DNA from: Plakobranchus ocellatus
Taxonomy: Eukaryota; Mollusca; Gastropoda; Plakobranchidae
Direction of reading: 5' to 3'
Assembly (NCBI GenBank): GCA_019648995.1
Contig: BLXT01002128.1
Location: forward strand, 30,211-54,771
DNA length: 24,561 bases
The translations under genes and the position numbers were made by a program. Shown piece by piece: positions 9,300 through 19,829 of this stretch. The notes under the pieces are model-generated. The model was not told the origin of the DNA and did no database searches. It saw nothing but the letters and a program-made list of their open reading frames with translations. Numbering within the stretch: the first letter of the stretch is position 1; each line of letters begins with the position of its first letter.

Positions 9300-10440
9300 G
9301 CTGGCGTCCTGGTCACGGGCGATGTACCCCTTCAACAAGTTGGCATGAAATGTTTTCTCCTTCCCTCCCATGTTGATCCGGTAATCGTTGATCCCCACGG
9401 TCGCCACAATTTCAAACGGCCCCTTCCACTGCATCAGGAGTTTGTTTGAGTCCGTCGGCAGCAGGACTAACACCTTCTCTCCCACAGAGAATTTTCTGCG
9501 CTTGGCAGTCCGGTCGTAGTAGTGCTTCTGCCGTCCTTGGGCCTTCTCCAGTTCCTCACGAGCTATCTTGAGTGTGTCGTCGAGGCGTTCACGAAGATTC
9601 AAGACGTATTCATAACTTGATTTCACTTCTGGTTCTTCGATCTCCTTCGTCCAAAGCTCACGCAGGATATGCACGGGCCCTCGCACGGTCTTCCCATACA
9701 GCAACTCGAATCGGGCAAAGTGCGTGGACTCCTGTGGCACCTCTCTGTAGGCAAACAGAAGAGGGTTGATGTACCGGTGCCACTATCGAGGTTGCTCACC
9801 GCACAGGCGACGAAGGCAGGTCTTCAGGGTCGCGTTGAACCTTTCCACCAGTCCGTTGCACATCGGGTGGTACGGGGTTGTGGTTTTCTGTTTGATGACA
9901 AGGAGACGGCAGACCTCCTTCATGCAGTATGATATGAACTGCGTTCCCTGGTCACTCAGCATCTCCTCTGGGACACCCAGTCGGCTGTAGATGTCTACCA
10001 GCGCCTCTGCCACAGATTCCGTGTCGATCTTGCGTAACGGCACCGCCTCGGCAAACCTCGTGGTGTAGTCCACGAGCGTCAGGATGAACCTGTGTCCCGC
10101 TTCACTTGGTGGGTTTATAGGACCTACTAAGTCTATCGCCACTCTCTTAAATGGAGTATCAATCAAAGGAACCTCTCTAAGGGCACTCTAGGCACAGTAC
10201 CTTTCTTCACAGTCCGCTGACACGCGTCACACGACCGGCAGTATCTTGTCACGTCGCCATTTACCCCAGGCCAGTAAAAGCTCCTCAGGACCTTATCTTT
10301 CGTTCTCCAAATCCCAAGATGCGTTCCAGTAATGGAATCGTAGGCTACCGACATCACATGTTCCCGTAGCGGCTTGGGTAGCACCACCTGCTTCACATCT
10401 ACATTACGTCCAAGATCCTCGAACCGCCGGTACACGATAC
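9300..10440 (-). mobile_element. Integrase region of the Gmr1-like element
   Basis: Integrase inserts the cDNA into the host genome. The minus strand shows an N-terminal H2C2 zinc-binding part (THLGIWRTKDKV, then CRSCDACQ, about 10,210-10,340). The DDE core follows: AIDLVGP with the first Asp, SDQGTQF with the second, and NGLVERFN with the Glu (about 9,800-10,150). The C-terminal tail holds the GPY/F-type module, MQWKGPFEIVA (near 9,410-9,440). The tail and the start of RT share one reading frame through an acidic linker, so integrase-before-RT looks original and not caused by a later rearrangement. Confidence 0.9.
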
Positions 10441-10499
10441 CCCTTGTCTTCTCAAAGGAAACGACTTTCCCTCTTCTTCACGAAGTTCTTCCAGCATCC

Positions 10500-10930
10500 A
10501 CCAGCGCCAGTATTCTTGGATCCTCTTGCTGGAGTTTGATCAACTGCTCGCGATCAACTCCTATGTGCCTCTCTATATCAGGCACCCGCAACGGCTTGGT
10601 TACCGCTTCGCGCTTCGCTTGCACCCTGGTCGTCGCCGCACCCACCATCACAGACATGTCGGGGTCCTCCGGGCTCCTAGCTCCTTCCACGTTCCCAACG
10701 ATGACATCACAGATGGCGTCCGGGATGCGCAACGTCTTCACTTCTCCACTAAGGAAAGGCGTCGTCAAGCTGATGACTGCCTTCTCAGCCAACAGCGCAG
10801 TGTTGTCTATCCTCAGCAGACAGCACTCACCAGTCAGTTGACTCGCGTCGACCAGTTGTTTCCTCACCACGACACCCTCTCAGCCAGTGTCGCGCATCAC
10901 GTTGACTTCACGACCGCCTATCTATCCCTT
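10500..10930 (-). mobile_element. Protease region of the Gmr1-like element
   Basis: This segment lies between gag and integrase. It shows the DTG signature of a retropepsin near 10,885 on the minus strand. Further on, DAICDVIVGN (about 10,695-10,725) fits the second conserved block, which usually reads like ILGxD. The protease would cut the gag-pol precursor into mature proteins. A linker with RVPDIERHIGVDRE follows before the integrase zinc finger. The assignment rests on the DTG signature and on position. Confidence 0.7.
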
Positions 10931-10939
10931 TAAGACAGG

Positions 10940-11995
10940 CAAACCAAGTCTCCTAGTCTTCTCCGGATCTCTCAGAGCAGCACAGTTCGTCATCACAGGT
11001 ACAGACTTTCCACTGGCCAGCTTCAGCATACCATCTTCCACCTCGCTCTGAAGATCGCCCAACACCTCCATCGTGGGGCCCTCTGCAGGTTTCCTCACTT
11101 CAGCTGTATTCACCTCAGTCGTCTTCACTACCACTCCCGCACCAGCCTTCTTCGTGGTATTATCCACAGCTGTGCAGTAGCGAGCGATATGTTCGGTCTT
11201 CTTGCACTTGAAGCACGACTTCTGGTTAGCCACGCTCGTCTTCGCCTCCCCTGCACGTTGTCCACCGTTAAACTTCTTCTCTGGTTCAAGCGGCCGCGCA
11301 GAGTCCATTCGAGGCCGAGCATTACTCTGAAACACTTTGTGAGGTTTATCAGACAACTTCCTTTTTCTTGCCTTTAGAAATAAATCTGCCTCCTTTGCAA
11401 CTCTTTCAAGTGTAGGTAGGTCTTTCTCACGCAAGCTCACAGCTAGATCTTCTGGACATGCATCCATGAACTGTTCTCGCACTATCAAGTCCTTTAGTTT
11501 TTCATATGACTTATCCGTCTTAGAAAGCTCAATCCATCTGTCCAAGTACGTTACAATGCGTACTATAAACATATCAGGGCTCTCACCTTCTGCTGGTTTG
11601 CATGTGCGAAACTTGCGACGATAGCCATCCTCCATCAGGTCATACCTCTTCATTAGAGCTTCTTTTACCTTGTCATAGTCCTTTGCCTGCTCAGCCGAAA
11701 GCCGCCCATAGCAATCCAAGGCACGTCCGGTTAGCAGCGCACAAAGCGATGATGACCATCTCTCCCTGGACCAGCCGTTCTTTCCGCAAATCTCTCAAAC
11801 CTTGTCAGCCAAATGTCGAGGTCATTCCCTCCATCTTGAAAGTTAGGCAGTTTCGGGTGTTTGGCCCCTGCGTTGCTCGACCTCGCGCCGCTGCTGTCGG
11901 GTTCGTTCTTGATTAAACCAACCTCAATTTTTGCCTGTAACAGCTTCATCTCCGCATCTAGTTTCATCTTCTCTAACTCCAACCTTTCCTTGCGA
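10940..11995 (-). mobile_element. gag region of the Gmr1-like element
   Basis: This region encodes the capsid/nucleocapsid precursor of the virus-like particle. A charged helical N-terminus (ELEKMKLDAEMKLLQAKIEV, about 11,910-11,980) leads into a capsid-like domain (LPNFQDGGNDLDIWLTRFER, then ALMKRYDL and GESPDMFIVRI). A nucleocapsid zinc knuckle, C-x2-C-x4-H-x4-C (CFKCKKTEHIARYC), lies near 11,170-11,215. The N-terminal end coincides with the switch to mariner-like sequence at about 11,996, so no leader, primer-binding site or 5' LTR can be recognised. Confidence 0.85.
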
Positions 11996-12379
11996 AATAA
12001 GAAATAACGCTTTTCGTGCCAAAGTTTGATTTATTCGGAGTGAAGTGTGTTTGGGGAGGGGGGGGGGGAGAGTTTAACTATATTTTATCGTTTGCTCTGT
12101 GGGTCGCAGTGACGCACCCATGAATCATCTCCAGTTACAATTTGTTCATTGAAAAGCATCTTCCTCTTGACTGAAGCTGTTCAATAGTTTCATGCGCATA
12201 ATTATCAGCTGAGCTTTTAGTTTGGCTACCAATGTGCGATAGGCCCACCTAGCAGATCCTTTTCAGAGGTTCAGGATGTCCGCAACGATGCGAAGCACTT
12301 GTTATTTAGATAATCCCATCGTGAGAGCAATGTCTTTTTGCTTAACACATAAGTAAGGCTCTTCATCTTATCTTGATTT
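11996..12379 (-). mobile_element. N-terminal half of a mariner-like transposase
   Basis: Minus-strand reading gives a helix-turn-helix (DIALTMGLSK, then QVLRIVADILNL), then SARWAYRTL, the family's SARWVPRxL block, near 12,225-12,260. FSQEEDAF and a degraded counterpart of the VTGDESWxHH block with the first catalytic Asp follow (about 12,110-12,170). Stops interrupt it (after GLSK, after LNL and in the catalytic block). A G run at 12,053-12,069 sits where the proline-rich SPPPKK segment is expected. The coding match stops at the edge of the LTR element's gag region, as if interrupted there. The catalytic C-terminal half does not follow directly. Confidence 0.65.
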
Positions 12380-12616
12380 ATTGAATGTAAAGATGTGACG
12401 CACTCAATCCTTTGAAAAACTTCACTTCAATAGAAATGGTTTTTTGCTTAACAGGTCAAATGACCTGAGTAAGGTTCTTTTCCATACCTTGATTGACTGA
12501 ATAATACTATCTGACGCACGTATTCTTCTGGAAAGTCTCACTTCAATAGCAATAGTTTTTACTTTTTGCTTAACGCGTCGATTGAACTTGCTAAAGTTTT
12601 CTACCTTATTTTGATG
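12270..12616 (-). repeat. About three tandem copies of a ~117 bp mariner HTH-coding unit
   Basis: Three diverged units lie head to tail: about 12,497-12,616, 12,380-12,496 and 12,270-12,379. Shared plus-strand landmarks are TTTTTGCTTAAC (12,332; 12,441; 12,565), CTTCACTTCAATAG or CTCACTTCAATAG (12,420; 12,537), and ACCTTRATTGA-like unit starts. On the minus strand they read as variants of one pattern: KVENFSKFNRR with IEVRLSRRIRASDSIIQ; IKVWKRTLLRSF with SEVFQRIECVTSLHSI; and DKMKSLTYVLSKK leading into the HTH of the mariner piece. This resembles the second helix-turn-helix of mariner DNA-binding domains, repeated. Unit limits are approximate. Confidence 0.65.
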
Positions 12617-12659
12617 GCTGAATTCCATACCATCTGCACCTTATCAGAATTCCGTTAGA

Positions 12660-15485
12660 TCAATCAATGTGGTTTCAGTCCTATATCCTGCTTGTAAAGA
12701 TTTTCATCATCGCCTAATGATGCTGACACCTCGCAAGCCTCACCATAAACACATCTGTGACAAAATTGGCTGTGGTGAGTTGAGTCGAGATCTAGATTTA
12801 CACTCAGCACGGCTGATCTTTTCATCTAACCTTGTTTTTTTATTATCCGGCCCAATGGGTCTATCTTTGTTTAACAGTGCTGTTATTGTTTTAGCTTTGA
12901 TTAACTTTTTAGATCTAGGATTTTCTAGAAAAGATCTCGAAAGTATGAGAACATTGTTTACAAGAATTTGTTAGAATGTATCCTAGAAACGATATAGCTT
13001 TTCAATGTTTACGAGATAAGAAGAGAATGAATGTGAGCATTAAATTGATCAACATTTCAAACAAGGAAGGCTTGGTATAGGCTGGTTATTCTAGTTTTTT
13101 TCTGGTATGGGTTGTTTGTAAAATATTGACTAAGTTAGCTTCTGTTTTGCATAACTAGTATTTTCGCGAAGCTTTGGGCGGTGGATATTAAAGAGGTCGC
13201 CAAGAGATTGTTGAAAAGATCGCTGAAAGATAGATCTGCAGACTTTCACAGAGATATTTTGCTGTTCTGAAATTGTTCTTCATTTCAATGTACTAAATTT
13301 TCTTTCAATTTTCGGCAATACTTGGAGTGACTTCTGTTCTTTGGACTGTTTACAAGAACTCCGTGTCAAAGACAGAGATCTACTAGATCTAGACCTATAA
13401 CTGTATAGCCCAAAGTTGTTCGTGACAACATCTCATTTTAAGTGTTTGCTACAGAATAAGTTTCGAAAGAAGTGTCATTTTTGGGAGTAGTGAGGAATGA
13501 GCTTGTTTTCTTTTTCTAATAATATCCTTGTGTTAAAGACCTTCCATTTTGTATATTTTGAAGTGTTGTATGGTTATATAAGGCTATAGAATAAGATAAC
13601 AATATGAAGACTTAGTGTATACATGATGGTTTACAAAAATTGGCCTAAGAAAGAAATTGCGGTACTCTATGGTTTACAGCCATTTTCTTTGATTTTTCAT
13701 TTCCAACTTTCACAAACATAATTGCATATGTTTGCATGGTCATGAAAAATATGCCGAGTATATAAAAATATTTTTTTTCTTTGTTAATTAGTCTCTCTAA
13801 AAGAAGTCCATGATCAATTATGTTAGTGGCCGTGGATTAGAAACACGACAAATTTATATTTTTCTATTACCTAGTTCATTAATATATTTGATGACATGTT
13901 AACCAACAAAGAATTCGTTGTACCGTGATTGGCTTTAATCGTTGACTTAAAAGCTCCTCCATATGTGTTGATCTTAACATGCTTAAGAATTTACTTCAAA
14001 ACATTTTCTTGGGTTTTTTACAATCAATTTGAATTAGAAATAGGCCTGAAATGTTTTAACGCCCTTTTCATCATTTCTTAAGAAGAAGCCAAATAACGGA
14101 GTGTTTGAAAACGGCTAGAACTTTTCCAGGGGCTAACGACCTGTTCATTCTAGGGTCCTAAAAGGAAAAGGATCCTCAAGGCATCCCTTAACAGAGACGC
14201 AGAAATTTGGTCAAGGTCGCCTGGTTTCGTACGATGAGATTCATATTTTTTTTTTATTACCTCATTTGAGAACAACTCGGTAGAATATTAATCCCGCCCG
14301 GTGTTTCAAATACAACGTTCTAAGGTGTCGAGAATTTAAGTTGTTCGTTTTGTGTAGGAAAATCGTCATCTCGTTTATGTGGAAGCGAGATTTTTCTTTC
14401 GCTCCCTGGAAGCTGTAAGGATAGCTGAAACATTTCTCTGAATGAGTTGCATTTATCAAGGTAAAACATTTTGTTTCAGCTCAGAAGAAGACAGTTAAAA
14501 TTGTTTCTTTATTTGTTTATACTCCCCTGTGGACTTGGAATTCCATTTCCTCTATATTTTTGTCGAAATTTAACCGCTTTTGCATTGAGAGACTTCTCTA
14601 GACATGCTGGTCCAGAGGAGAAATCCCAGCAACAAGGGGAAAAACAAATTCTCTTTAGCGTCTTTCTAAAGGGCAAAAGTAATGTTGCTTGTGGTTATAT
14701 TATTTAATTGCATTCATATTTTTTTTTTATATACATCGTTTATGAAAGATGTTTTGTCCGGCTGTCTGATGCTGCGAGAATGCAGCTTTTGCTTTAGCTC
14801 CTTAATGTCTAAACCATCGATATGATGCCAACAGGTTGGGGCGCTCTTTTCGTGATTCTGTTATACATAAAATTCTGTTGAGATGTCCACTTTGTTACAA
14901 GTTTCTGTTTTGATATGATACAAAAGATACAATATTAACACGCGTGATCTTGCACTGTGGCATATGTACGAGGTTGTAGTTGTTTACGTTTCTATTTTAA
15001 GTGTTGGGTCATTTTTAGCATTAGCTATTTCAAAAGGAGAGAGGTGTACCGGTATTACATTATACTGCAAATAAATATGTGTTGCACGAATTAAATTATG
15101 CCCTTCAATTTTTTTTTCTGCATTGGTGATTATCCTACTCAAGCTAAAGCGTTGCTCATCTCTGGCGTTACTCTCGACATTGTGGCAATGCTGTAAGGAA
15201 TCATATACCGTAAAATTGTGTGTGTTTGGACATGATTTCATTGTAGAATTTGGTAAATATGGCTGTCTTTGATAAATCATGAACTTACTATAAACAGGCA
15301 GAACTGCGTGATTAGGCCACCGATTCAACAAGATTGTAAAAGCTGGGACTTGATTTTAGGTTACACTTCAATCATGATGTCGTCTTTATCGCAAGGTTCT
15401 CCCCGGAGCAGTTCTCTGATGATATGAAATTAGGGGGTGGGGGAGGAGAGTTGGGGGTGGGAGGGCCGGACCGAATCAAAAGAAT
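12660..15485. other. AT-rich spacer, no gene recognised
   Basis: About 2.8 kb without a domain, RNA gene or named repeat that I can support. AGATCTAG palindromes occur near 12,788, 12,911 and 13,384. The short open frames here, for example 14,471-14,707 and 14,984-15,331, have no recognisable motif and a composition expected by chance. A G-rich patch lies at 15,434-15,470. Confidence 0.5.
15434..15470 (+). other. G-rich tract, possible quadruplex former
   Basis: Four or more G runs of three to five (GGGGGTGGGGG, GGGGGTGGG, GGG) lie within about 37 bases. Similar tracts occur at 12,053-12,069 and 18,658-18,685. This is a compositional observation; no function is shown. Confidence 0.4.
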
Positions 15486-15489
15486 ATCA

Positions 15490-18255
15490 CTAGTGCTTTA
15501 TTACCGCCTCGTTATATCTGTGTAAGATGCTTTTTCTTGCTTTTTCTGTAGGTGCCCTGTCTAGAATTGACGCTGGCGATCATTTTCCCCCACTCAGACC
15601 TGTTATTTGACCTTATAAAGTTGTTGTTGCTACCGTTACCTGTTGTCCATGACTTTAGACTTTCAATGAAAATTATTTTTTGTCCATTATAATCTTTCCT
15701 GTCATTGTTAAGTATTCTAAATTCTTGTGTCGGCAAATATGTCCGAAAAATTATTGTTGCTTCGGTCCCATGGTTTTAATTGTTTATCACTCAAGATAAG
15801 TTTTTTTCAGTACGATTCATTTGACTTTTTCCGTTCTTGATATCCTTATCATTCTTCTGATAGTAATACACCACATCTTTACTGCGTCTAGTTTTCTCTA
15901 CGAATCTTTGTTTCTTGCCCAACACTCACTCCCATACTGGCCCTAAATGTTTTCATTACCCTTATTTTGGTTCCCGTACTTATTTTTCTATTTGCCAGTA
16001 TTGGTTTTATACTTTGAAATGTATTTTTGGCGCTGGCTATTCTTTTACATATTTACGGTACTCATTTCACTTGTGCATCTATCTCTGGTGTTATCAGGTA
16101 GCCAAGATATTTGAATTTTGTAACTTGTTAGTATTTTGCGACTGCGCTAACGAAACTGCATATAAATTTTGGAGTAAGGCGATTTCTTTCAATGACCATA
16201 CTTTCCTTTTTTTTTTTTAAACATTCAAAGACTGGCCCATTTTTTTCGCGCTCTAAAACTGCTGTTTCTAAAAGTTTCTAAAGTTATTCATCAGATTCTG
16301 CTGTCAAAACTATCTCATCTGCATACCTGAGATTGTTAAGATTTACTCCGTTTTCTTTTTCGCCTGAAGATTATTTCATAAGTTTAAAAAGATCGGGAGA
16401 CACTACAAATCCATGCCTCATACTTCTTTTGATGGATTTGAAATTACTGTGCTCTCTTTCAATTCTTACAGGTGCAGTTTGATCCCAGTCTAGATCTAGA
16501 TTTCTAGTACTCTCAGATCTTTTCTATCAATGTTTACTTTTTCTAGCGTAAGAAACAGTCCGTAAAGTATTGCTTCTTCAAAGGCCTTAGATCAATGAAG
16601 CAGAGATGGATGGAAGGTTTTTTGCGCTTCGATATACCTTTCCATAAGCATTATCGAAGTGAATATTGCGTTGGTCCCTGTGTCAGGACTAGGCCAACAT
16701 GTTTTGCGGGTATATCTGGTCTTAGACTCTTGTGCATCAGAACACTTAATTGATTTTTTTATAAAAGCTATTAAAACTGATTGTTCTGTAAAGTTCACTT
16801 TCTGTTGCTCCTTGTGTTTTGGACAGTTTAATAAAAACAGATTTACATAGATTTTCCGGAATTGTACCACTTGCCGATAATGTATTAGAGGTTTGTTGTC
16901 AGATTTTATCTTGTTTATCCAATACTGTGATTATTTCGATTGGCATGTTGTCTAATCCTGTGGCTTTTTTCATTTTCTTTATTGCTGCCTTTACCTCTTC
17001 TTTAAAGGATGGTTTAATCCGCTAGACTTTTCTTTGTTGTGCTGAAGGTTTTTTCTACCTATCATCTTTAAAAGGATCTTCAATATAATCTGACCATCAA
17101 TTTAATATGTATTTTTCCTTTTTTCAATTTGCATTGTTCCATTTTTTTTTTTTATGCAGCCACTGGCTGAGCCAGGGCTAGTGCATTTGGTTTGCTTCAC
17201 CATTCACATAATTAATTTTAGCAAACTTGAATTTACTGTCTATATTTTGCTTTTTCTCCGCCTCCTGACATTGTTGATTAATTCATTCTCCTTTTGCTGC
17301 ATTGCATTTTATATTGATTTTTTTTGTTGTTGTTGATGTTTAGGTCTTTGCATTTAGCTTCTTCATTTTTTGATTTGCGCCATTCATGCATCAAATCAGG
17401 TCTTTCTTTGTTTATTTATTTATTATGCGATTTTGAATCCTTTTTGTATATATTTTTCTCTATCACTTCATTAAATAACTTTTTCCTTTCTGACCATAGT
17501 TCTTATACCTCTGAGATGTGTTTAGAGTCTCATATATTTGTTATGCACACTTACAGCAATTTCGTCTCTTAGATTTTCATCAGATTTTAAGTAAATCCAT
17601 AAGTTATATTTTAAATTTACATATGGATGGAATATGCTCTTAATCGCAGTGGGCTCCTTGTAGTGTTTTTGGTGTTTTGATGGCGTTTCGGAATCGTTTC
17701 TGGATTAGAATCAAATCTATTTTTTTCTACTTCTGTCACCTGGGCTCTTTCAAATCCACTGTCGTCTAGGATGTATTGAGGCCAAGTATTTGTAATCATT
17801 GATTTGGCAGTATTCAATTATTTACTCCCACGTTCAATTCCGGTCTCTATGCCAACAACATTTTCTACCCTTCCATCCCTAACTTTTGGGTTGAATTCTC
17901 TCATTATTATTGTCATGTCATCGGATTTTAGATAGCCCTTTTCGTTTTTCTATTTCTTCTTCATAGAACGTTTCTGCTTCTATATCTTCAATATCAGATG
18001 TTGGTGCATTCACCTGGATAATAAATTCTTGATTTTATGGTTTGGCCACCATTTTAGCTGCAACTTCTGTGTTTGAAATTGGACACCAAGTCCCCATACT
18101 TTTTGCTGTTGTTTCATCAAATTAGATATCAACGCCTCTCTCGTGTGTATTCCCTCCGGGTAAATTAAACTTTTGGTACTGTGATTTATATGGAAGTTTT
18201 CCTGTTACTTCAACCATTTTTTTTTCTATTCTAGGCAAATCCTGGGATTTTTATC
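15490..18255 (-). mobile_element. Nearly full-length, dead RTE-like LINE (APE endonuclease + RT)
   Basis: The minus strand carries the remains of one ~900-codon ORF2. An APE-type endonuclease lies at about 17,620-18,250 (NLPGGNTHERGVDI, QVNAPTSD at 17,994-18,014, then FNPKVRDGRVENVVG). A linker follows, then RT from about 17,010 (KEEVKAAIKKMKKATGLDN) through SGTIPENLCKSVFI and MLMERYIEAQK. The catalytic block is LNNLRYADEIVLTAES at about 16,302-16,346, so the usual YADD reads YADE here. KFKYLG lies near 16,105, and the C-terminal arm with RTEKV and FFGHI runs to about 15,500. No RNase H domain is present. The arrangement fits RTE-clade LINEs. The A-rich minus strand holds dozens of stops and several frame shifts, so this is an old insertion. 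Clade choice is by motif memory; a related APE-type clade is possible. Confidence 0.8.
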
Positions 18256-18812
18256 ACGGCTTTTGCGCTTGCATACAATTTGTCGTCGTGAGTAAAAACA
18301 CCCCAGTTAAAACAAATTTTGGATGTTTGGCCTATGAGTCAGTTGTACTTGAACGTTCTATATTAGAAAGAGGTGACAAATCTCTGAAACTCATGACTTG
18401 TAGGCAACATATCTTTCATAGTCACGACTTTTGTGATCGTCAGCGGATGAAATGCCAGCTTTGTTTTATCTTCCGACTTTTTATGTTTAGCTATAATTCT
18501 TGCTGTCTCTCACTTCTTTTCAATCAGGGCCCTCCGGTATAGAAAGCAATACGAAATCCCACTTTTTACTATGATCAAACGGGAGAGGCTCTTAGTTTTA
18601 CAAATACTATTGGATTCTGAAAAAATAAAACATCATATCTTTTTACGAGGGCAAAAAAAGGGGGTGGGGGGGTGGAGGGGGATGGAGCGTCGTTCGAGAA
18701 TTATTTTTATTATTATCATTTAGAGATAGGCAATTTGAACATTAACTAATGAATGGTGTGTGGCAATATTAGTGGTATAAAATAATGAAAAACAATTTTC
18801 GCCCAATTTTTC
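18256..18812. other. Spacer, nothing recognised apart from a G-rich patch
   Basis: An 84-codon open frame at 18,288-18,542 on the plus strand has no recognised motif and no splice or promoter support. A G-rich patch (GGGGGTGGGGGGGTGGAGGG) lies around 18,660-18,680. Confidence 0.4.
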
Positions 18813-19334
18813 GCTTTTGCTTTCTATGCGTACTGTATTAAATGTGTGTTTATTTGTTTGCAAAACAATGCATACTATTTCTGAAAATCCAAACCATAAC
18901 CACGGTGTTTTTTTGGCATAAAAATATTTTCATGAAGTTTAGTACTAATCCTTTTATATAAAAGATATTACTTTCCAATGAATAAATATCTCTCTAAGAA
19001 TCGTGACTGCAGACCTACCTATAAATTATCATGGTGCAATAAAAAGTGATGGAGCATATTGTAACCGTAAAAAAAAAAATAAATACGTAAATAAAATCCA
19101 TTGATGTACAAAATAATTAATCTTCTATCTTGTCTTTCGTTTAAGCTAAATGTATCTAACTTTTGTTTGCTTTAATATGAATAATTTCTTTTTTTCCTCA
19201 CTGACGGGCCTCCCCTAGTCTTTTTTCCATCACTAAAGTGTCGAAAAAACGTGGGGGAGAAGAAAAGCAGACACCAAAGCCGCCCGTGCCGGAGCAGCAA
19301 GCTTCTCCGCTTCCAATACATAACGTGCCTTCCG
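18813..19334 (+). repeat. Direct duplicated segment, copy 1
   Basis: This ~520 bp aligns nearly end to end with 20,296-20,812 in the same orientation, roughly four bases in five identical by eye. Well conserved landmarks are TCTAAGAATCGTGACTGCAG (18,995 region), a long A run followed by AAATCCATTGATGTACAAA, CTTGTCTTTCGTTTAA, and TTTTTTTCCTCACTG before the exon-like block. It could be a segmental duplication or two copies of an unnamed dispersed repeat. Confidence 0.85.
19239..19334 (+). CDS. Candidate host exon, basic proline-rich peptide (unproven)
   Basis: A 96 bp block lies between a pyrimidine-rich acceptor (TTTTTTCCATCACTAAAG ending at 19,238) and a donor (CTTCCG|GTAAAA at 19,334/19,335). 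It is phase 1 at both ends, like the EGF-like exon at 2.0 kb. It reads SKKRGGEEKQTPKPPVP, then EQQASPLPIHNVPS. This is basic then proline-rich, with PxxP motifs, as in a cytoplasmic juxtamembrane tail. An alternative acceptor at 19,217-19,218 would add a few in-frame codons. The frame also stays open past the donor to a stop at 19,427. The duplicate at 20.7 kb keeps the PPV core and ends in a stop. I recognise no family. Linking it to the EGF exon 17 kb away is speculation based on shared phase. Confidence 0.3.
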
Positions 19335-19369
19335 GTAAAAATGACAGTTCAGTAGACCTCACCTATTGC

Positions 19370-19829
19370 CTTGTTGCTGCAAAACGTCACTACCGGCCAT
19401 CACCTGGTTTCCGGGCTCTGGACCAGTAAGACGTTACTGCATTTTTCTGTCTAAACACTGGACCAGCATGTCAAGGATTTAGCTCATCTTTTCGAAAACA
19501 GCTTTATAAAAAGATCAGAGTCTATTGCAATTCAACCTGAGATACCCTAGGGTAGATTTAGAAACATGAAGTAGAACGCAGGGTGAGTTTTTTATTGCTT
19601 AATTTGATCCGTTTCAACAGTATTATCGAAAATGGAACTAGTCGGCCGAGCAAGCAACCGTAGATCTAAGCTCAAAACTTTAAAATCTGATCATACATTA
19701 TGGGAAAACTTTAGAGTCAATAAGCAATCACAAAAGACGAATCAACAGACAGAAAAATGCAGTAACGTCTAACTGGCCGAGAGCCCGGAAACCAGGTGAT
19801 GGCCGGTAGTGACGTTCCACGGCAACAAG
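19370..19829. mobile_element. Foldback/MITE-like element with 83-bp inverted arms
   Basis: The left arm, 19,370-19,452, and right arm, 19,747-19,829, are inverted copies with 76 of 83 positions identical by hand count. They include a 29 bp stretch with no mismatch (containing ACCGGCCATCACCTGGTTTC). The 294 bp loop has no coding potential that I can see. Its length and long arms fit a non-autonomous DNA element or foldback transposon. No target-site duplication or known terminal motif was recognised; a TTAA directly abuts the right arm (19,830-19,833) but is absent at the left. It lies between the two copies of the duplicated segment, and only in that interval. Confidence 0.7.

Larger units (their letters stand above)
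7534..11995 (-). mobile_element. Broken Ty3/gypsy-type LTR retrotransposon, Gmr1-like domain order
   Basis: On the minus strand the order is gag, protease, integrase, reverse transcriptase, purine-rich tract, LTR. Sequence character is Ty3/gypsy: gypsy-type RT motifs, an H2C2 integrase zinc finger and a GPF module in the integrase tail. Integrase, however, lies upstream of RT, as in Ty1/copia. Among known Ty3/gypsy relatives this order marks the Gmr1-like group. The interior is visibly richer in G and C than its surroundings. Only the 3' LTR is recognisable; at the gag end the element abuts mariner sequence near 11,996. The element is a fossil with several breaks, perhaps half a dozen, and does not look whole. 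Domains remain easy to read, so it is moderately old rather than ancient; with one LTR no LTR-pair dating is possible. Confidence 0.85.

Noticed and set aside
8498-11916. Numerous plus-strand open frames of 60-155 codons
   Set aside because: They are antisense to the gag-pol region of the LTR element and carry no motifs of their own.
14471-14707. Plus-strand 78-codon open frame with a hydrophobic start, possibly a small secreted protein
   Set aside because: There is no clear signal-peptide cleavage site, conserved motif or splice context; chance is more likely.
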